From NCBI RefSeq assembly GCF_004000925.1, contig NZ_BIME01000019.1, forward strand, positions 1 through 61,719: a stretch of 61,719 nucleotides of DNA, in the 5' to 3' direction. The DNA comes from Paenibacillus illinoisensis NBRC 15959 (GTDB lineage: Bacteria > Bacillota > Bacilli > Paenibacillales > Paenibacillaceae). Position numbers and translations under genes: made by a program. Positions 7,466-16,472 of the stretch are shown here, in pieces (within the stretch, counting starts at the first letter, position 1; each line of letters starts with the position of its first letter). A model generated the notes under the pieces. It made no database searches, was not told the DNA's origin, and saw nothing but the letters and a program-made list of their open reading frames with translations.

Positions 7466-9163
7466 TCACTCCCGCACTCTTTCAATTTGATCCAGTACTT
7501 CCTTCAACTTTTCTGCCTCTTTCCTGATTTCACGGTCGTCCTGGCGTTTGAGTGTCTCTTCGAACTGCAGCATGGCCTCGGCTATGATCGTGCGGTACTC
7601 GGCCAGTGATTCTTCATACATCCGTTCTCCGCGAGCCAGGAGCAATCGGTTCTCCATCCGGTCCCGCGGATGGATCTTGATCGCTTCCAGTGCTTTGAAT
7701 CGCTCGGCGATTTCCTCTTTGGACAGGTCACTTTCTTTGCCCTGTATTATCGCTACCTTCTTCTCGCCTGTCTCCACCGAAGACACTTCCACTTCCAGGA
7801 TGCCGTTAATATCATACGTGAAACGGATATCTACGGCCTGTTGCCCTGCAGGTGCAGGTGGTACTGAGATGGTCAGTTCCCCCAGCTTGACATTGTTCTT
7901 CGCCAGCCGGCTCTCTCCCTGATATATATCCGCAGTAATGGATGCCTGATTGTTGTGCATCGTATAGTACCGCTCCACCTTACTAACGGGGATGACTGTA
8001 TTCCGTTCAATGATCGGCGCAAACATGCCTGATTCGAAACGTCCATTGCCAAGCGACATCGACACAGAGGTTCCCAGTGTATACGGGCATACGTCTGTCA
8101 GAATCACTTCTTCAAGATCGGCATGGCGTTCCTTCATTGCGGCCTGAATTCCCACACCGAGGGCTACAGCCTCATCCGGATGCAGATGGTTCGCAGGCAG
8201 TCTGCCGAATAATTTACCTGTAAACGAATAAATAAGCGGCATACGCGTAGCCCCGCCTACCAGGATTACGGCATCCAGCTCATTGAGTTTGACTGAAGCA
8301 TCACGCAATGCGCGCTCGACCGGTTTTTGTAATCGTGCCAATAACGGTTTAGCCGCCTGATCAAATCTTGCACGGTCAACACGAAGTTCCCTTACTCCCT
8401 CTTCCAGCGTTAAGGACATCGTACCTTCTCGTCCATCAACAAGCGCACGTTTGCAAGATTCGGCCTGCTTCCAAAGGGCTGACTGTGCCTTGCCTGACAA
8501 CGTATCCTGCTCAATCTGATGCTGCTCGGCAAACATGTCCGCCAGTAGTCTTGTGAAATCCTCGCCCCCCAGGAAGTTATCTCCGGCAACCGACTTCACT
8601 TCCATGATCTGATCAAACAGTTCCAGGACCGATACATCAAATGTACCGCCGCCCAGATCAAATACCAGAAATTTCGTCTCTGGCTGCTGCTGATGCAAAC
8701 CGTATGCTATAGCTGCGGCTGTAGGCTCACTGAGCAAGCGCTCCACCTTGAGGCCAGCCAGTTCTCCTGCTCGCTGTGTAGCCTTGCGCTGGGCATCATT
8801 GAAATACGCGGGCACGCTAATAACCGCTTCGGTCACGGACTCCCCCAGATAGGCTTCAGCATCCGCCTTCAGCGATTTCAATATAAAAGCCGATAATTCT
8901 TCCGGCAAAAAATGATATGTACCCAAATGGAACGTTCGCCCGGTCCCCATATACCTCTTGAAGACAGAAGCTGTCCGCTCGGGGTGTGTGATCAGCCGCT
9001 CTTTGGCCACTTCACCGACGAGCATCTCCCCGTTGTCGTCGACACTAACGACGGAAGGCGTCAGGCGGTTGCCGAGTGCATTTGGAATAATAACGGGTTC
9101 TCCGCCAGCCCAGCAGGATACCAGGCTGTTCGTTGTTCCCAGATCAATACCGATGATTGTCAT
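7466..9163 (-). CDS. hscC: HscC-type Hsp70 chaperone
   Basis: This is an ATP-dependent Hsp70 chaperone of the short HscC type. At 565 residues it is shorter than DnaK (about 610-640) and matches HscC of E. coli in length. The nucleotide-binding domain shows IGIDLGTTNSLV (residues 4-15), the phosphate-2 loop VFDLGGGTFDVSVLE and VILVGGATRMP. The substrate domain has YTLGTSVS, a family-specific stretch FAPIIERNT.IPVSKVE, and YDINGILEVEV. It ends IERVRE, without the acidic/glycine tail of DnaK. Position as first gene of an operon with a J-domain/TPR protein and a DUF1266 protein strengthens the HscC assignment. No CIRCE element is seen upstream, so HrcA heat-shock control is unlikely. Confidence 0.88.
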   Translation of the reverse strand: MTIIGIDLGTTNSLVSCWAGGEPVIIPNALGNRLTPSVVSVDDNGEMLVGEVAKERLITHPERTASVFKRYMGTGRTFHLGTYHFLPEELSAFILKSLKADAEAYLGESVTEAVISVPAYFNDAQRKATQRAGELAGLKVERLLSEPTAAAIAYGLHQQQPETKFLVFDLGGGTFDVSVLELFDQIMEVKSVAGDNFLGGEDFTRLLADMFAEQHQIEQDTLSGKAQSALWKQAESCKRALVDGREGTMSLTLEEGVRELRVDRARFDQAAKPLLARLQKPVERALRDASVKLNELDAVILVGGATRMPLIYSFTGKLFGRLPANHLHPDEAVALGVGIQAAMKERHADLEEVILTDVCPYTLGTSVSMSLGNGRFESGMFAPIIERNTVIPVSKVERYYTMHNNQASITADIYQGESRLAKNNVKLGELTISVPPAPAGQQAVDIRFTYDINGILEVEVSSVETGEKKVAIIQGKESDLSKEEIAERFKALEAIKIHPRDRMENRLLLARGERMYEESLAEYRTIIAEAMLQFEETLKRQDDREIRKEAEKLKEVLDQIERVRE

Positions 9164-9504
9164 GGAGTACTTACCCTCTTTCTGTTCAACATCTATAAAA
9201 TGTACAGGACAATCCCACAGGCCTTGTTATATGCTGGCATATACAAGTCCGGCATACCGGATGGACCCTGTCTAATTCATTCCTTAACGAACAATTTATC
9301 ATAGATTAACAACCTGAGGACATAGGTATAACTTCACTGATTTACCCAAAAGCAGGCACCACGAATCAGACCCTTGGCACCTTCCCTACCTGATTACAGC
9401 CCAAAAACCGGATACACAAATGTGCACCCGGCCGTTCGAATTTATGGAAGTCTTTCTAGTGATTAAATGAACCAATCCTGAATGGTCGCAGTAGATTTAC
9501 ATTG
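9164..9504. other. Spacer upstream of hscC and downstream of the ABC operon
   Basis: The 341 bases hold no convincing ORF. An imperfect dyad lies at 9223-9247 (CTTGTTATATG...CATATACAAG) about 60-85 bases before the hscC start, a possible operator. No clear rho-independent terminator for the exporter operon was found. Confidence 0.4.
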
Positions 9505-10689
9505 TTATGCGTCCACACCAGGCTGATTGGGACGGAGAATAACCGATCCGACCGTCAGCAATATGGCAGCCATGCCACACAGAATGAGCAGCGGCAGTTT
9601 GATGTCGGACAGCGTGCCGCCTGCAGAGATCGTCTCAACGGCTTGGATCGTCCATTTTTGCGGGACAAAGTTCGCCAGCTTTTGCATATAATCCGGCATA
9701 ATTGACAGCGGCCAGAAGCACCCTCCGATCATGCAGGTTGGTGTGATAATAAGCGAATTCAGGACGTTTGCGTTTTTGGATTCGCGGATCAATCCGGCTA
9801 CTGTACTCGCAATCCCCATGGATACCAGCATAAACGCAGCCAAGATGAGGAAATGTACGCCAAATGGAATACCTGCGTCATAGTGCAGCACCCACCTGCT
9901 GATCCCCAGCACCAGCACAATCTGAATCATGCCGATGGCAAAGCTGCCCATGAAATTGCCGAGAGCAATTTCATATGCACGGACAGGAGCGGTGTACACT
10001 CTGGCCATCGTCCGCTGCCTGCGGTCTTCCATAATGACAGCTACTGCGCTGGTCAGCAGCCCCATCATGAACATGATTGTAAATCCGGTCACATTGTTCA
10101 GTCCAGGTTTGGGATACATCTGCAGGTCGGTAGCTTCGCCGGAGATCTGATGTTCCGCCGTTTTCTGCAGCAGCTGTTCGAATGGCTCTTGAGTTGCTGT
10201 CAATTCTGCAATCTGTTCTTGACTTGAAGCTGCACTCGTTGCTGCCATCACAACCTGGGCCGACTGATGCAATCCGCTAGCCATCCCTTCTATTGCAGCC
10301 CGCAACGTGTAAGAACTCTCACTGACACGGAGTTCAACCAGCTCGATCGATACGTTCTTCCCTTGCAGCAAGTCATCCGTATAATGAGCAGGTATGATGA
10401 TTCCCGCATTCCCCTTTTGCCGGGTAATGGCTTCTCGCAGTTCTGCCTCCGTGTTCATCGGCTTGAGCAGGTATTCTTCCTTGCCCCTAAGTTCATTCAC
10501 AATCCATGTACCCGCTGCCCCTTGATCCTCGTTTACATAAGGAATAACCGCCCGCGTGGCTTGCTCACTCCCAAATAACGCAACTGCTCCTGTGACAACA
10601 AGGCACGGAAGCAGCAGGAAAGCCATAAATCCCCGTTTGCGTCCTATGGTGCGTTTGATCATTAACCAGGCAATATTCAGACTATTCAT
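9505..10689 (-). CDS. ABC-2 type permease, LnrN-like
   Basis: This is the second permease of an ABC exporter. At 394 residues it has one N-terminal membrane helix (about 20-42), an extracellular domain of about 180 residues, then five or more C-terminal helices with the ABC2_membrane pattern (FMMGLLTSAVAVIMEDRRQRTMARVYTAP). Its start overlaps the stop of the preceding permease by 8 bases, so it is translationally coupled. Size, order and topology match YfiN/LnrN of B. subtilis, part of the LnrLMN exporter for linearmycin-type lipid antibiotics. The real substrate here is unknown. Confidence 0.85.
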   Translation of the reverse strand: MNSLNIAWLMIKRTIGRKRGFMAFLLLPCLVVTGAVALFGSEQATRAVIPYVNEDQGAAGTWIVNELRGKEEYLLKPMNTEAELREAITRQKGNAGIIIPAHYTDDLLQGKNVSIELVELRVSESSYTLRAAIEGMASGLHQSAQVVMAATSAASSQEQIAELTATQEPFEQLLQKTAEHQISGEATDLQMYPKPGLNNVTGFTIMFMMGLLTSAVAVIMEDRRQRTMARVYTAPVRAYEIALGNFMGSFAIGMIQIVLVLGISRWVLHYDAGIPFGVHFLILAAFMLVSMGIASTVAGLIRESKNANVLNSLIITPTCMIGGCFWPLSIMPDYMQKLANFVPQKWTIQAVETISAGGTLSDIKLPLLILCGMAAILLTVGSVILRPNQPGVDA

Positions 10690-11866
10690 AGCGGTATCCC
10701 ACCTTCCCGTAGATCACAGCTGCGATGGCAAGCAAGACGGCACTCACAATACCGAGCATGAGGATATTATGCATAATCTCGCTCATCGATGCGTTCAGCA
10801 TCATGCGCAGGAAACTTTGCAGGGCCCAGTGATTTACCGTAAATTCACCAATCCGCTGCACAAAATCAATGGCAATCGGCGTGAACCCGCCGCTAATAAA
10901 CGTCATGGCAATGATGATGCCCTGCATTAACGCACTTGCAGATGCCGCACTTTTGCTCACGAGTGCCACAATCACACCAATCATCATTGAAGATATGGTA
11001 ATCAGAACGCAGATCAGAACAATCAGCCAAGGATGTGTCCCCCAATTTACGCCATATAGCCAATAGGTCATCAGAACAATAATCAGCGCCTGCATGAAGG
11101 CCAGGAGGCTGTTGCCTGCAATTTTCCCTGCAAAAATGACACCATTGCCTACGGGAGCAGCCTGCAGGCGGGTTAAGGTTTTCTTGTCGCGCTCACTAAA
11201 AAGGCTGCTGCTCGTTGTCATGCCTGCGTATAACATGAACATGGCCAGCATGGATGCAGCATAATATTGAGAGGCACTGTATGAGGTACCTGATGTTCCA
11301 GGGTTGCTGACGTTAACATAAGAGATATTGGCCGAACCCTCATCAATCATGGATGCCACGGCCATGCTTGCTTCCGGTCCCAACACTTCCACTGTTGCCA
11401 TATGCCTGTTCAGTTCATCCGTGAAGCGGGTAAACAACGTCTCACCTACGATGTTCAGTGTGCCGTCTTTCCCCAGAATCCATTGCAGCTTGGCGTCTTC
11501 CCCATTCGCCATCCGTTCCTCCAGATCGGGCGGGATCAAGACTGCAAAATCGAGTTCACCTTGCCGGAGATCACGCTCTGCTTCCTCCTCAGTCGTAAAG
11601 TGCTGTACTTTCATCATTTCGGATACAGCCGGAGCCGCTACAAATGCGTTCAAGGCTTCTGTGACTGAACCTGAATTCGAACCTGTCTGAATCACTCCCA
11701 CGCGTACCTGTCCAGGCACGTTGTCCTTCCCCGTATCCATCGTACTCGATAACGCAGCACCCAAAATAAAGATCAGCAGTAGCGGCAGAACAAACAGGTT
11801 CAAGAGAACAGATCGGATTCTCAGGATCCTCCTTATTTCAAACATGCAAATATGCCAAATGTTCAT
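10682..11866 (-). CDS. ABC-2 type permease, LnrM-like
   Basis: This is the first permease of the exporter, 394 residues from the chosen ATG. That start is preferred over a GTG three codons earlier because AGGAGG lies 8 bases before the ATG and would touch the GTG. One N-terminal helix (about 17-38), a large extracellular domain with SPGTSG-like flexible parts, and a C-terminal bundle with SSSLFSERDKKTLTRLQAAP are typical of ABC2_membrane_3 permeases. It follows the ATPase gene by 12 bases. LnrM (YfiM) of B. subtilis is the closest family I can name. Confidence 0.85.
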   Translation of the reverse strand: MNIWHICMFEIRRILRIRSVLLNLFVLPLLLIFILGAALSSTMDTGKDNVPGQVRVGVIQTGSNSGSVTEALNAFVAAPAVSEMMKVQHFTTEEEAERDLRQGELDFAVLIPPDLEERMANGEDAKLQWILGKDGTLNIVGETLFTRFTDELNRHMATVEVLGPEASMAVASMIDEGSANISYVNVSNPGTSGTSYSASQYYAASMLAMFMLYAGMTTSSSLFSERDKKTLTRLQAAPVGNGVIFAGKIAGNSLLAFMQALIIVLMTYWLYGVNWGTHPWLIVLICVLITISSMMIGVIVALVSKSAASASALMQGIIIAMTFISGGFTPIAIDFVQRIGEFTVNHWALQSFLRMMLNASMSEIMHNILMLGIVSAVLLAIAAVIYGKVGYRYE

Positions 11867-11878
11867 CCATGCCACCTC

Positions 11879-12814
11879 CTAATCCCGCAGCGTTCGACCG
11901 GTCAGATTGAGAAACAATGTCTCCAGATCGGGCTCTTCAACCTTGAGCGACTGAATGGCAATCTCGTGTTTGCTGCAGATGAAAAGGATATCCTGCAGGT
12001 CCTGCTGTGCCGAAGGCAGCGTAATGGTCAGGGTATCTCCTGCCACTTCTACCGCACGTACACGCGGATGAAGCCTCAGTTCCTCAACGGCACCGGGTCC
12101 TATCCCCGAAGCGATTAGCACGATTTTCTCCTCGGACGCCACCCGCTCTCTCAGTTCCGCTTCGGTGCCACAGGCAATGATGTGCCCCTGATCCATGATC
12201 GCCACCCGGTTACTGATCGCCGCGACTTCCTCCATGTAATGGCTTGTATAGATAATGGTTGACCCCATCTTGTTAAGCGTGCGCACAGATTCCAAAATAT
12301 GATTTCTCGACTGGGGATCAATTCCTACCGTTGGCTCATCCATAATAATCAGATCCGGCCGGTGCATAATGGCACATGCGATGTTCAGCCTGCGTTTCAT
12401 CCCGCCAGAGAAAGTGGATGGGGCATCCTTCGCTTTATCCTGCAGCCCGACAAATTCGAGCGATTCCTGCACCCTCTCCTTCAACAGTTTCCCGCGCAGT
12501 CCGTATAGCCTGGCAAAAAAATTGACATTCTCCGCAGCAGTCATCGCTTCATACAGCGCCAGATCCTGCGGCACAAGTCCAATCTTGCGTTTAACTTCAA
12601 GCGGTCGCTCCTTGACAGAGATGCCATTCAGCCGGATTTCGCCCTGATCGATGCTGAGCAGACCTGCAATCATACTGATGGTAGTACTTTTGCCGGCTCC
12701 GTTCGGCCCTAAGAGTCCAAATATCTCCCCCCGCTCCACACTAAGATTCAAGTGATCCACCGAAAGTTTGCTGCCGTACCGTTTGACCACATGTTCCATT
12801 TCAAGAATAGCCAT
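11879..12814 (-). CDS. ABC transporter ATP-binding protein, LnrL-like
   Basis: This is the ATPase that powers the two permeases. At 311 residues it has Walker A GPNGAGKST (about 36-44), the signature FSGGMKRRLNIACA, Walker B LIIMDEPTVGIDP and the switch His in IYTSHYMEE. A C-terminal extension of about 80 residues (VRAVEVAGDTLTITLP) is the DUF4162-like tail of drug-exporter ATPases. It heads the operon, with GAGGAG 10 bases before the ATG, and is divergent from the sensor kinase gene. LnrL (YfiL) of B. subtilis has the same length and arrangement. Confidence 0.9.
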   Translation of the reverse strand: MAILEMEHVVKRYGSKLSVDHLNLSVERGEIFGLLGPNGAGKSTTISMIAGLLSIDQGEIRLNGISVKERPLEVKRKIGLVPQDLALYEAMTAAENVNFFARLYGLRGKLLKERVQESLEFVGLQDKAKDAPSTFSGGMKRRLNIACAIMHRPDLIIMDEPTVGIDPQSRNHILESVRTLNKMGSTIIYTSHYMEEVAAISNRVAIMDQGHIIACGTEAELRERVASEEKIVLIASGIGPGAVEELRLHPRVRAVEVAGDTLTITLPSAQQDLQDILFICSKHEIAIQSLKVEEPDLETLFLNLTGRTLRD

Positions 12815-12918
12815 CGCTCATACACTCCTCTTCCACTCCAGCATCCCGCCGCCAGATTTCATATCTGTATTGTATCGAATCCCATGGTCCCGCGAAGGTA
12901 CGAAAGGTCATAAGATGA

Positions 12919-12936
12919 AGGTGACTTAAGTCACCT
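12919..12936. promoter_or_regulatory. Perfect 18-bp palindrome in the divergent exporter/kinase promoter region
   Basis: AGGTGACTTAAGTCACCT reads the same on both strands. It lies just upstream of the -35 area of the kinase promoter and about 105 bases before the exporter ATPase start. It is the natural candidate for the binding site of the NarL-type regulator encoded next door; binding is inferred. Confidence 0.55.
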
Positions 12937-12956
12937 CCTGCATAAGAAGCAGGCTG

Positions 12957-12965
12957 TGCTATAAT
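12957..12965 (+). promoter_or_regulatory. Extended -10 promoter of the sensor kinase operon
   Basis: TGCTATAAT is a perfect extended -10 (TG-N-TATAAT) 55 bases before the kinase ATG. No good -35 hexamer is present at 17-18 bases, which fits a promoter that needs an activator bound at the adjacent palindrome. Confidence 0.6.
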
Positions 12966-13020
12966 CAGGGGTGCAATACCCGTAATTTCCCATTCTATTT
13001 TAAAAGGATGTTTCTTACTT

Positions 13021-14286
13021 ATGCCGATGCGTATTCTGCAATACGGTTTAATTCTCGTTCCTGCGGTCCTGTACCTTTTGATGCAGCCCTTGGACCAGGA
13101 AGATTTATATACGCTGTATATCATCATTGCCCTGGGACTCGCTGTCTGCAAGGACTTTGCCCGTTCTCGTACTCGGTATGTGCTGCTCATCCTGGCTGAA
13201 ATGCTCTGGAGCTGCTGGCTGATTGCTGTATACGGACCCTTCATGTTGTTTTTGTCCTTATCCATACTCTATGTGTATATGTATCGACTTGAAGGGACAT
13301 CCCGCTGGTTGATGTTGGGGGCTCAGCTGGTCGCCACAAATATAGCATTACATTGGCAATACGCTCCGCCTCAAGAGCTGCTTCCTTGGTTTGCCTCAGT
13401 TTCTACCGAACCTAAATTTCCCTTTCCGGAGGAGATAGCAGGAAGAATGGTGGGGAACCTGATCATTGTCCTTACCGCCGCACTCTCCTGGCAGGGTTCC
13501 AGAATGGCAAGCAGTCGCGGACAGCTGGAACAGGTATATGATGAGCTTCGCAGTAAACATTACGAGCTTCAAGACGCTCGAGCACAACTGCTGCTGTTCA
13601 CGAAGCAGCTTGAGGGAGTGGCTCAGGAGGAAGAACGGACCCGGATTTCAAGGCAGCTTCATGACGATATCGGACACCGCCTCATTCGTACGAAAATGAT
13701 GTCCGAGGCTGCCCTGTTAACCCTTCCTTTGGATACTGAACAGGGTACGGAAATGGTAAGGCAAATACGCGATCAATTGGCAGCAAGCATGGATGACATG
13801 CGTGCTACGCTTCACAAACTGCGTTCCCATTCGTATGTATCCGAAGCCTATGCACTGGATCTTCTTCTGGAAGAGGTAGGCAGGGAGACGGGGGTGAAGA
13901 CGAGTTATGAAGTCCGCGGCTCATCCCGTGAGCTGTATCCGAGCATGCAGATCGTACTATATAAAAATGCCAAAGAAGCGCTAACCAATGCGTTGAGACA
14001 TGGCAACGCCAGCACAATTACGGTGGAAGTGGAGTTCGGGGAACGTGAGGTCTGCATGTCCGTCAGCAATAATGGATTAACCGAAGCGGAGCAGTCTGCA
14101 AGAGCCCAGCCTCAGGGAACACAATCGAACCGCAGCACAGCAGCAGATTCGGGCCCATCGGGAATGGGGCATGAAGGTATGCGACTCCGCACAGAATCCA
14201 TTGGAGGCCGGCTTGAGATCCGGCAGGCTTACCCTTACACCGTAACTACACGTTTGCCCATGATGAAGAAGGCTGATTTGATCTGA
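13021..14286 (+). CDS. NarL-group sensor histidine kinase, LnrJ-like
   Basis: This is a membrane sensor kinase, 421 residues. Five to six hydrophobic helices occupy about residues 5-158 with little extracellular sequence, the intramembrane-sensing layout. A coiled coil (165-200) leads to the HisKA_3 dimerisation domain with QLHDDIGHRL, where H214 is the phosphoacceptor. The C-terminal HATPase domain has NAKEALTNALRHG (N box) and GMGHEGMRLR (G box). The response regulator starts 20 bases after its stop. It is divergent from the LnrLMN-like exporter and probably controls it, as LnrJK does in B. subtilis. The inducing compound is not known. Confidence 0.9.
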   Translation: MPMRILQYGLILVPAVLYLLMQPLDQEDLYTLYIIIALGLAVCKDFARSRTRYVLLILAEMLWSCWLIAVYGPFMLFLSLSILYVYMYRLEGTSRWLMLGAQLVATNIALHWQYAPPQELLPWFASVSTEPKFPFPEEIAGRMVGNLIIVLTAALSWQGSRMASSRGQLEQVYDELRSKHYELQDARAQLLLFTKQLEGVAQEEERTRISRQLHDDIGHRLIRTKMMSEAALLTLPLDTEQGTEMVRQIRDQLAASMDDMRATLHKLRSHSYVSEAYALDLLLEEVGRETGVKTSYEVRGSSRELYPSMQIVLYKNAKEALTNALRHGNASTITVEVEFGEREVCMSVSNNGLTEAEQSARAQPQGTQSNRSTAADSGPSGMGHEGMRLRTESIGGRLEIRQAYPYTVTTRLPMMKKADLI

Positions 14287-14306
14287 GAAAGGAAGTGATT
14301 TTGCTC

Positions 14307-15002
14307 ATGTCTGAACGAATGGAAACAAGTAAACATAAAGAAGCTGATCAAATCCAGCCCATTCGGCTGATTCTCACGGACGATGACTCTTTTATTCGCG
14401 AGAGCCTGAAGGTCCTGCTCGGACTTGATCCTGGCATTATCGTCACGGGCACGGCATCCAATGGATGTGAGGCACTTGAACTGCTGGAGTCAGGAACCGC
14501 TGCCGACGTTGTATTAATGGATATCCGCATGCCGGACTGCAATGGCGTGGAGGGTACCCGTATCATCAAGTCCCGCTTCCCTGACATGCGTGTACTGATG
14601 CTGACGACATTTGACGACGATGAATACATTATCCAGGCTCTGCAGAACGGTGCTAGCGGTTATTTGCTCAAAAATGTACCCCCCGACCGAATTATTCAAG
14701 GCATCAAAACAGTACATAACGGTGATATGCTGATTCACCCCGATATTGCCCGCAAGCTTGCGGGGCTGCTTCGTCCGTCTGCGGCTCCCCAATCACATCC
14801 ACAACCACCTCTTGATACTTACGGTCTGACACGAACGGAACTGGCCGTTGCAGAAGCGATATCTGAGGGGCTGTCCAACAAGGAAATTGCAGCTAAACTG
14901 TTCTTGAGTGAAGGTACGGTCAAAAATTATGTCACCGAAATTCTCGGAAAACTAAGCCTGCGTGATCGGACACAGATCGCCATCTTTATGTTGAAGAATT
15001 AG
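14307..15002 (+). CDS. NarL/FixJ-type response regulator, LnrK-like
   Basis: This is a DNA-binding response regulator, 231 residues from the chosen ATG. The start is placed here because a near-complete ribosome site (AAAGGAAGTGA) ends 8 bases upstream; a GTG at 14295 would overlap it. The receiver domain has the acidic pocket TDDD, phosphoacceptor D72 in VLMDIRMP, and the conserved Lys in YLLKN. The C-terminal LuxR-type helix-turn-helix shows GLSNKEIAAKLFLSEGTVKNY. It is partner of the preceding kinase. The palindrome at 12919-12936 is its likely target. Confidence 0.92.
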   Translation: MSERMETSKHKEADQIQPIRLILTDDDSFIRESLKVLLGLDPGIIVTGTASNGCEALELLESGTAADVVLMDIRMPDCNGVEGTRIIKSRFPDMRVLMLTTFDDDEYIIQALQNGASGYLLKNVPPDRIIQGIKTVHNGDMLIHPDIARKLAGLLRPSAAPQSHPQPPLDTYGLTRTELAVAEAISEGLSNKEIAAKLFLSEGTVKNYVTEILGKLSLRDRTQIAIFMLKN

Positions 15003-15015
15003 CTTCACATAGCAA

Positions 15016-15056
15016 AAAGGGTACTCCCTCGCTTTCCAAGCGGTGAAGTACCCTTT
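15016..15056. terminator. Bidirectional terminator between regulator and minJ
   Basis: The arms AAAGGGTACT and AGTACCCTTT, with A and T runs outside, lie between two convergent genes and can serve both. Confidence 0.85.
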
Positions 15057-15061
15057 ATTTA

Positions 15062-16387
15062 TTACATTTCTACTGATCCTTGTTCATTCACGCTCGGAGC
15101 TGGCAGCGCCAGCGGAGCTTCATCATTATGATTATTTTTGCGACGGGCAAATAATTTGAGTGTGATGATATGGAACAACGTCAGCGGACGCAGCTGCACT
15201 GCCCAAGCTTCATGGTTGTCCGGAGCCATAAGCACACCTAGCTGATGATGTTCACCTTCATAGATGGCCCGCTGCATAAATTTGCTCTCCCCCTGATGGT
15301 TACGAACTTCCAATTTACAAAAGGCCGGATTCATCCTCAGTGCACGATGCAGTTCTTCCGGTGAGTCTACCATCACACCGTTCACCTTATAGAGTGTCTC
15401 TCCTGCTTCGATGCCCAGCTCTGCAGCAGGGCTATCCGGAATAATGCCAAGCACCTTCAAGCCATGGACCGGATGAACAAACACCGGACTGCGGTGCTGT
15501 TCCTCGAACCCACTGTACCACACCAGAAATTCATGGCCGATAAATGCTGCCAGAGCGGCAACCACCATAAGTGGTGACCACCACGCCGCCAAGAGACTGA
15601 GCACAAGCAGGCCTGTCCCGTAGAGCAAGAGCCGCTTGGCGGATATCTGTACCTTTTGCCCAGGAAGCATACTCTGCGTAACTTCGCCGAATCCAAGCAG
15701 GATCGGAAGTGCCATCAACATATAGCCATCTCCTGCATTCAAGAGAGGACTCCAGGCGAGTTCTGCTCCACTCCCCGTTACTGGTACCATGATCAGCATC
15801 GGAATCGGCCAAAAATGCTGCAGCTGGTATCCTCCAACCAGCTTGCCGCGCTTGCCTTCAAAGAGCAATGGCGAAGCCATGGATACCCCTTGCAAGCGAA
15901 CAAGCATCGCTTCACCTAGATGCAGTAAGGCTGCCAGTACCAATAAGGCAGGCATGTCCAGCGCACGCAATGCCTCCGTGATACTGCCAAGCCATCCCTC
16001 CGGCTGCCAGCCTGAGGCCAGGTTCAGCCCAAACTGCACCACGCCAAGCAGCCCTGCCGCGTAGGCGAAACACAGATAGCGAATACGGAAAAATGCCAGA
16101 ACTAACGTGGCGGCCCATATGCAAATGACACTGGCAAGTGTAAGGTGCGCCCCGAGGAAGATGGATATTACCGAGACGATGATACCAATGACGATACCTC
16201 CGAGTAAGGCACGGATCGTCTGGGTGATGGAACTTTGCAGACGAACATGAAACAACCTACGTTCCTGTAATAATTGACGATGATAGATCAGTGCGATCAA
16301 AATGATTGCAATATAATAAAACGGCTGAGTAAACAACTGCAGCACTGCTTCCCCTAATGTTGTTAACCATGGCCAAGCCCATTCCAT
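15062..16387 (-). CDS. minJ: PDZ-domain membrane protein, MinJ-like division topology factor
   Basis: This 441-residue protein has seven or eight hydrophobic helices in the first 300 residues and one PDZ domain at about 310-390 (LKVLGIIPDSPAAELGIEAGETLYKVNG). MinJ (YvjD) of B. subtilis has this design and bridges DivIVA to MinD at cell poles and septa, limiting division to mid-cell. The position just downstream of ctpB is the same as in B. subtilis except that swrA is missing. Assignment rests on architecture and synteny, since PDZ proteins are divergent. It is convergent with the response regulator. Confidence 0.75.
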   Translation of the reverse strand: MEWAWPWLTTLGEAVLQLFTQPFYYIAIILIALIYHRQLLQERRLFHVRLQSSITQTIRALLGGIVIGIIVSVISIFLGAHLTLASVICIWAATLVLAFFRIRYLCFAYAAGLLGVVQFGLNLASGWQPEGWLGSITEALRALDMPALLVLAALLHLGEAMLVRLQGVSMASPLLFEGKRGKLVGGYQLQHFWPIPMLIMVPVTGSGAELAWSPLLNAGDGYMLMALPILLGFGEVTQSMLPGQKVQISAKRLLLYGTGLLVLSLLAAWWSPLMVVAALAAFIGHEFLVWYSGFEEQHRSPVFVHPVHGLKVLGIIPDSPAAELGIEAGETLYKVNGVMVDSPEELHRALRMNPAFCKLEVRNHQGESKFMQRAIYEGEHHQLGVLMAPDNHEAWAVQLRPLTLFHIITLKLFARRKNNHNDEAPLALPAPSVNEQGSVEM

Positions 16388-16427
16388 GATGGCCCGTCAC
16401 CCCTCTCTTTCAGCCGGTTCAGAAAAA

Positions 16428-16452
16428 AAGAAGGCTGATTATCAGCCTTCTT
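16428..16452 (-). terminator. Terminator after ctpB
   Basis: Perfect 11-bp arms (AAGAAGGCTGA / TCAGCCTTCTT) with a 3-base loop are followed on the minus strand by seven T. It separates ctpB from minJ, so minJ needs its own promoter or read-through. Confidence 0.9.
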
Positions 16453-16472
16453 AATGGCTTCGACACGACGGT

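Noticed and set aside
9164..9310. CIRCE heat-shock operator upstream of hscC
   Set aside because: Looked for TTAGCACTC-N9-GAGTGCTAA; not present. Only an imperfect dyad is seen.
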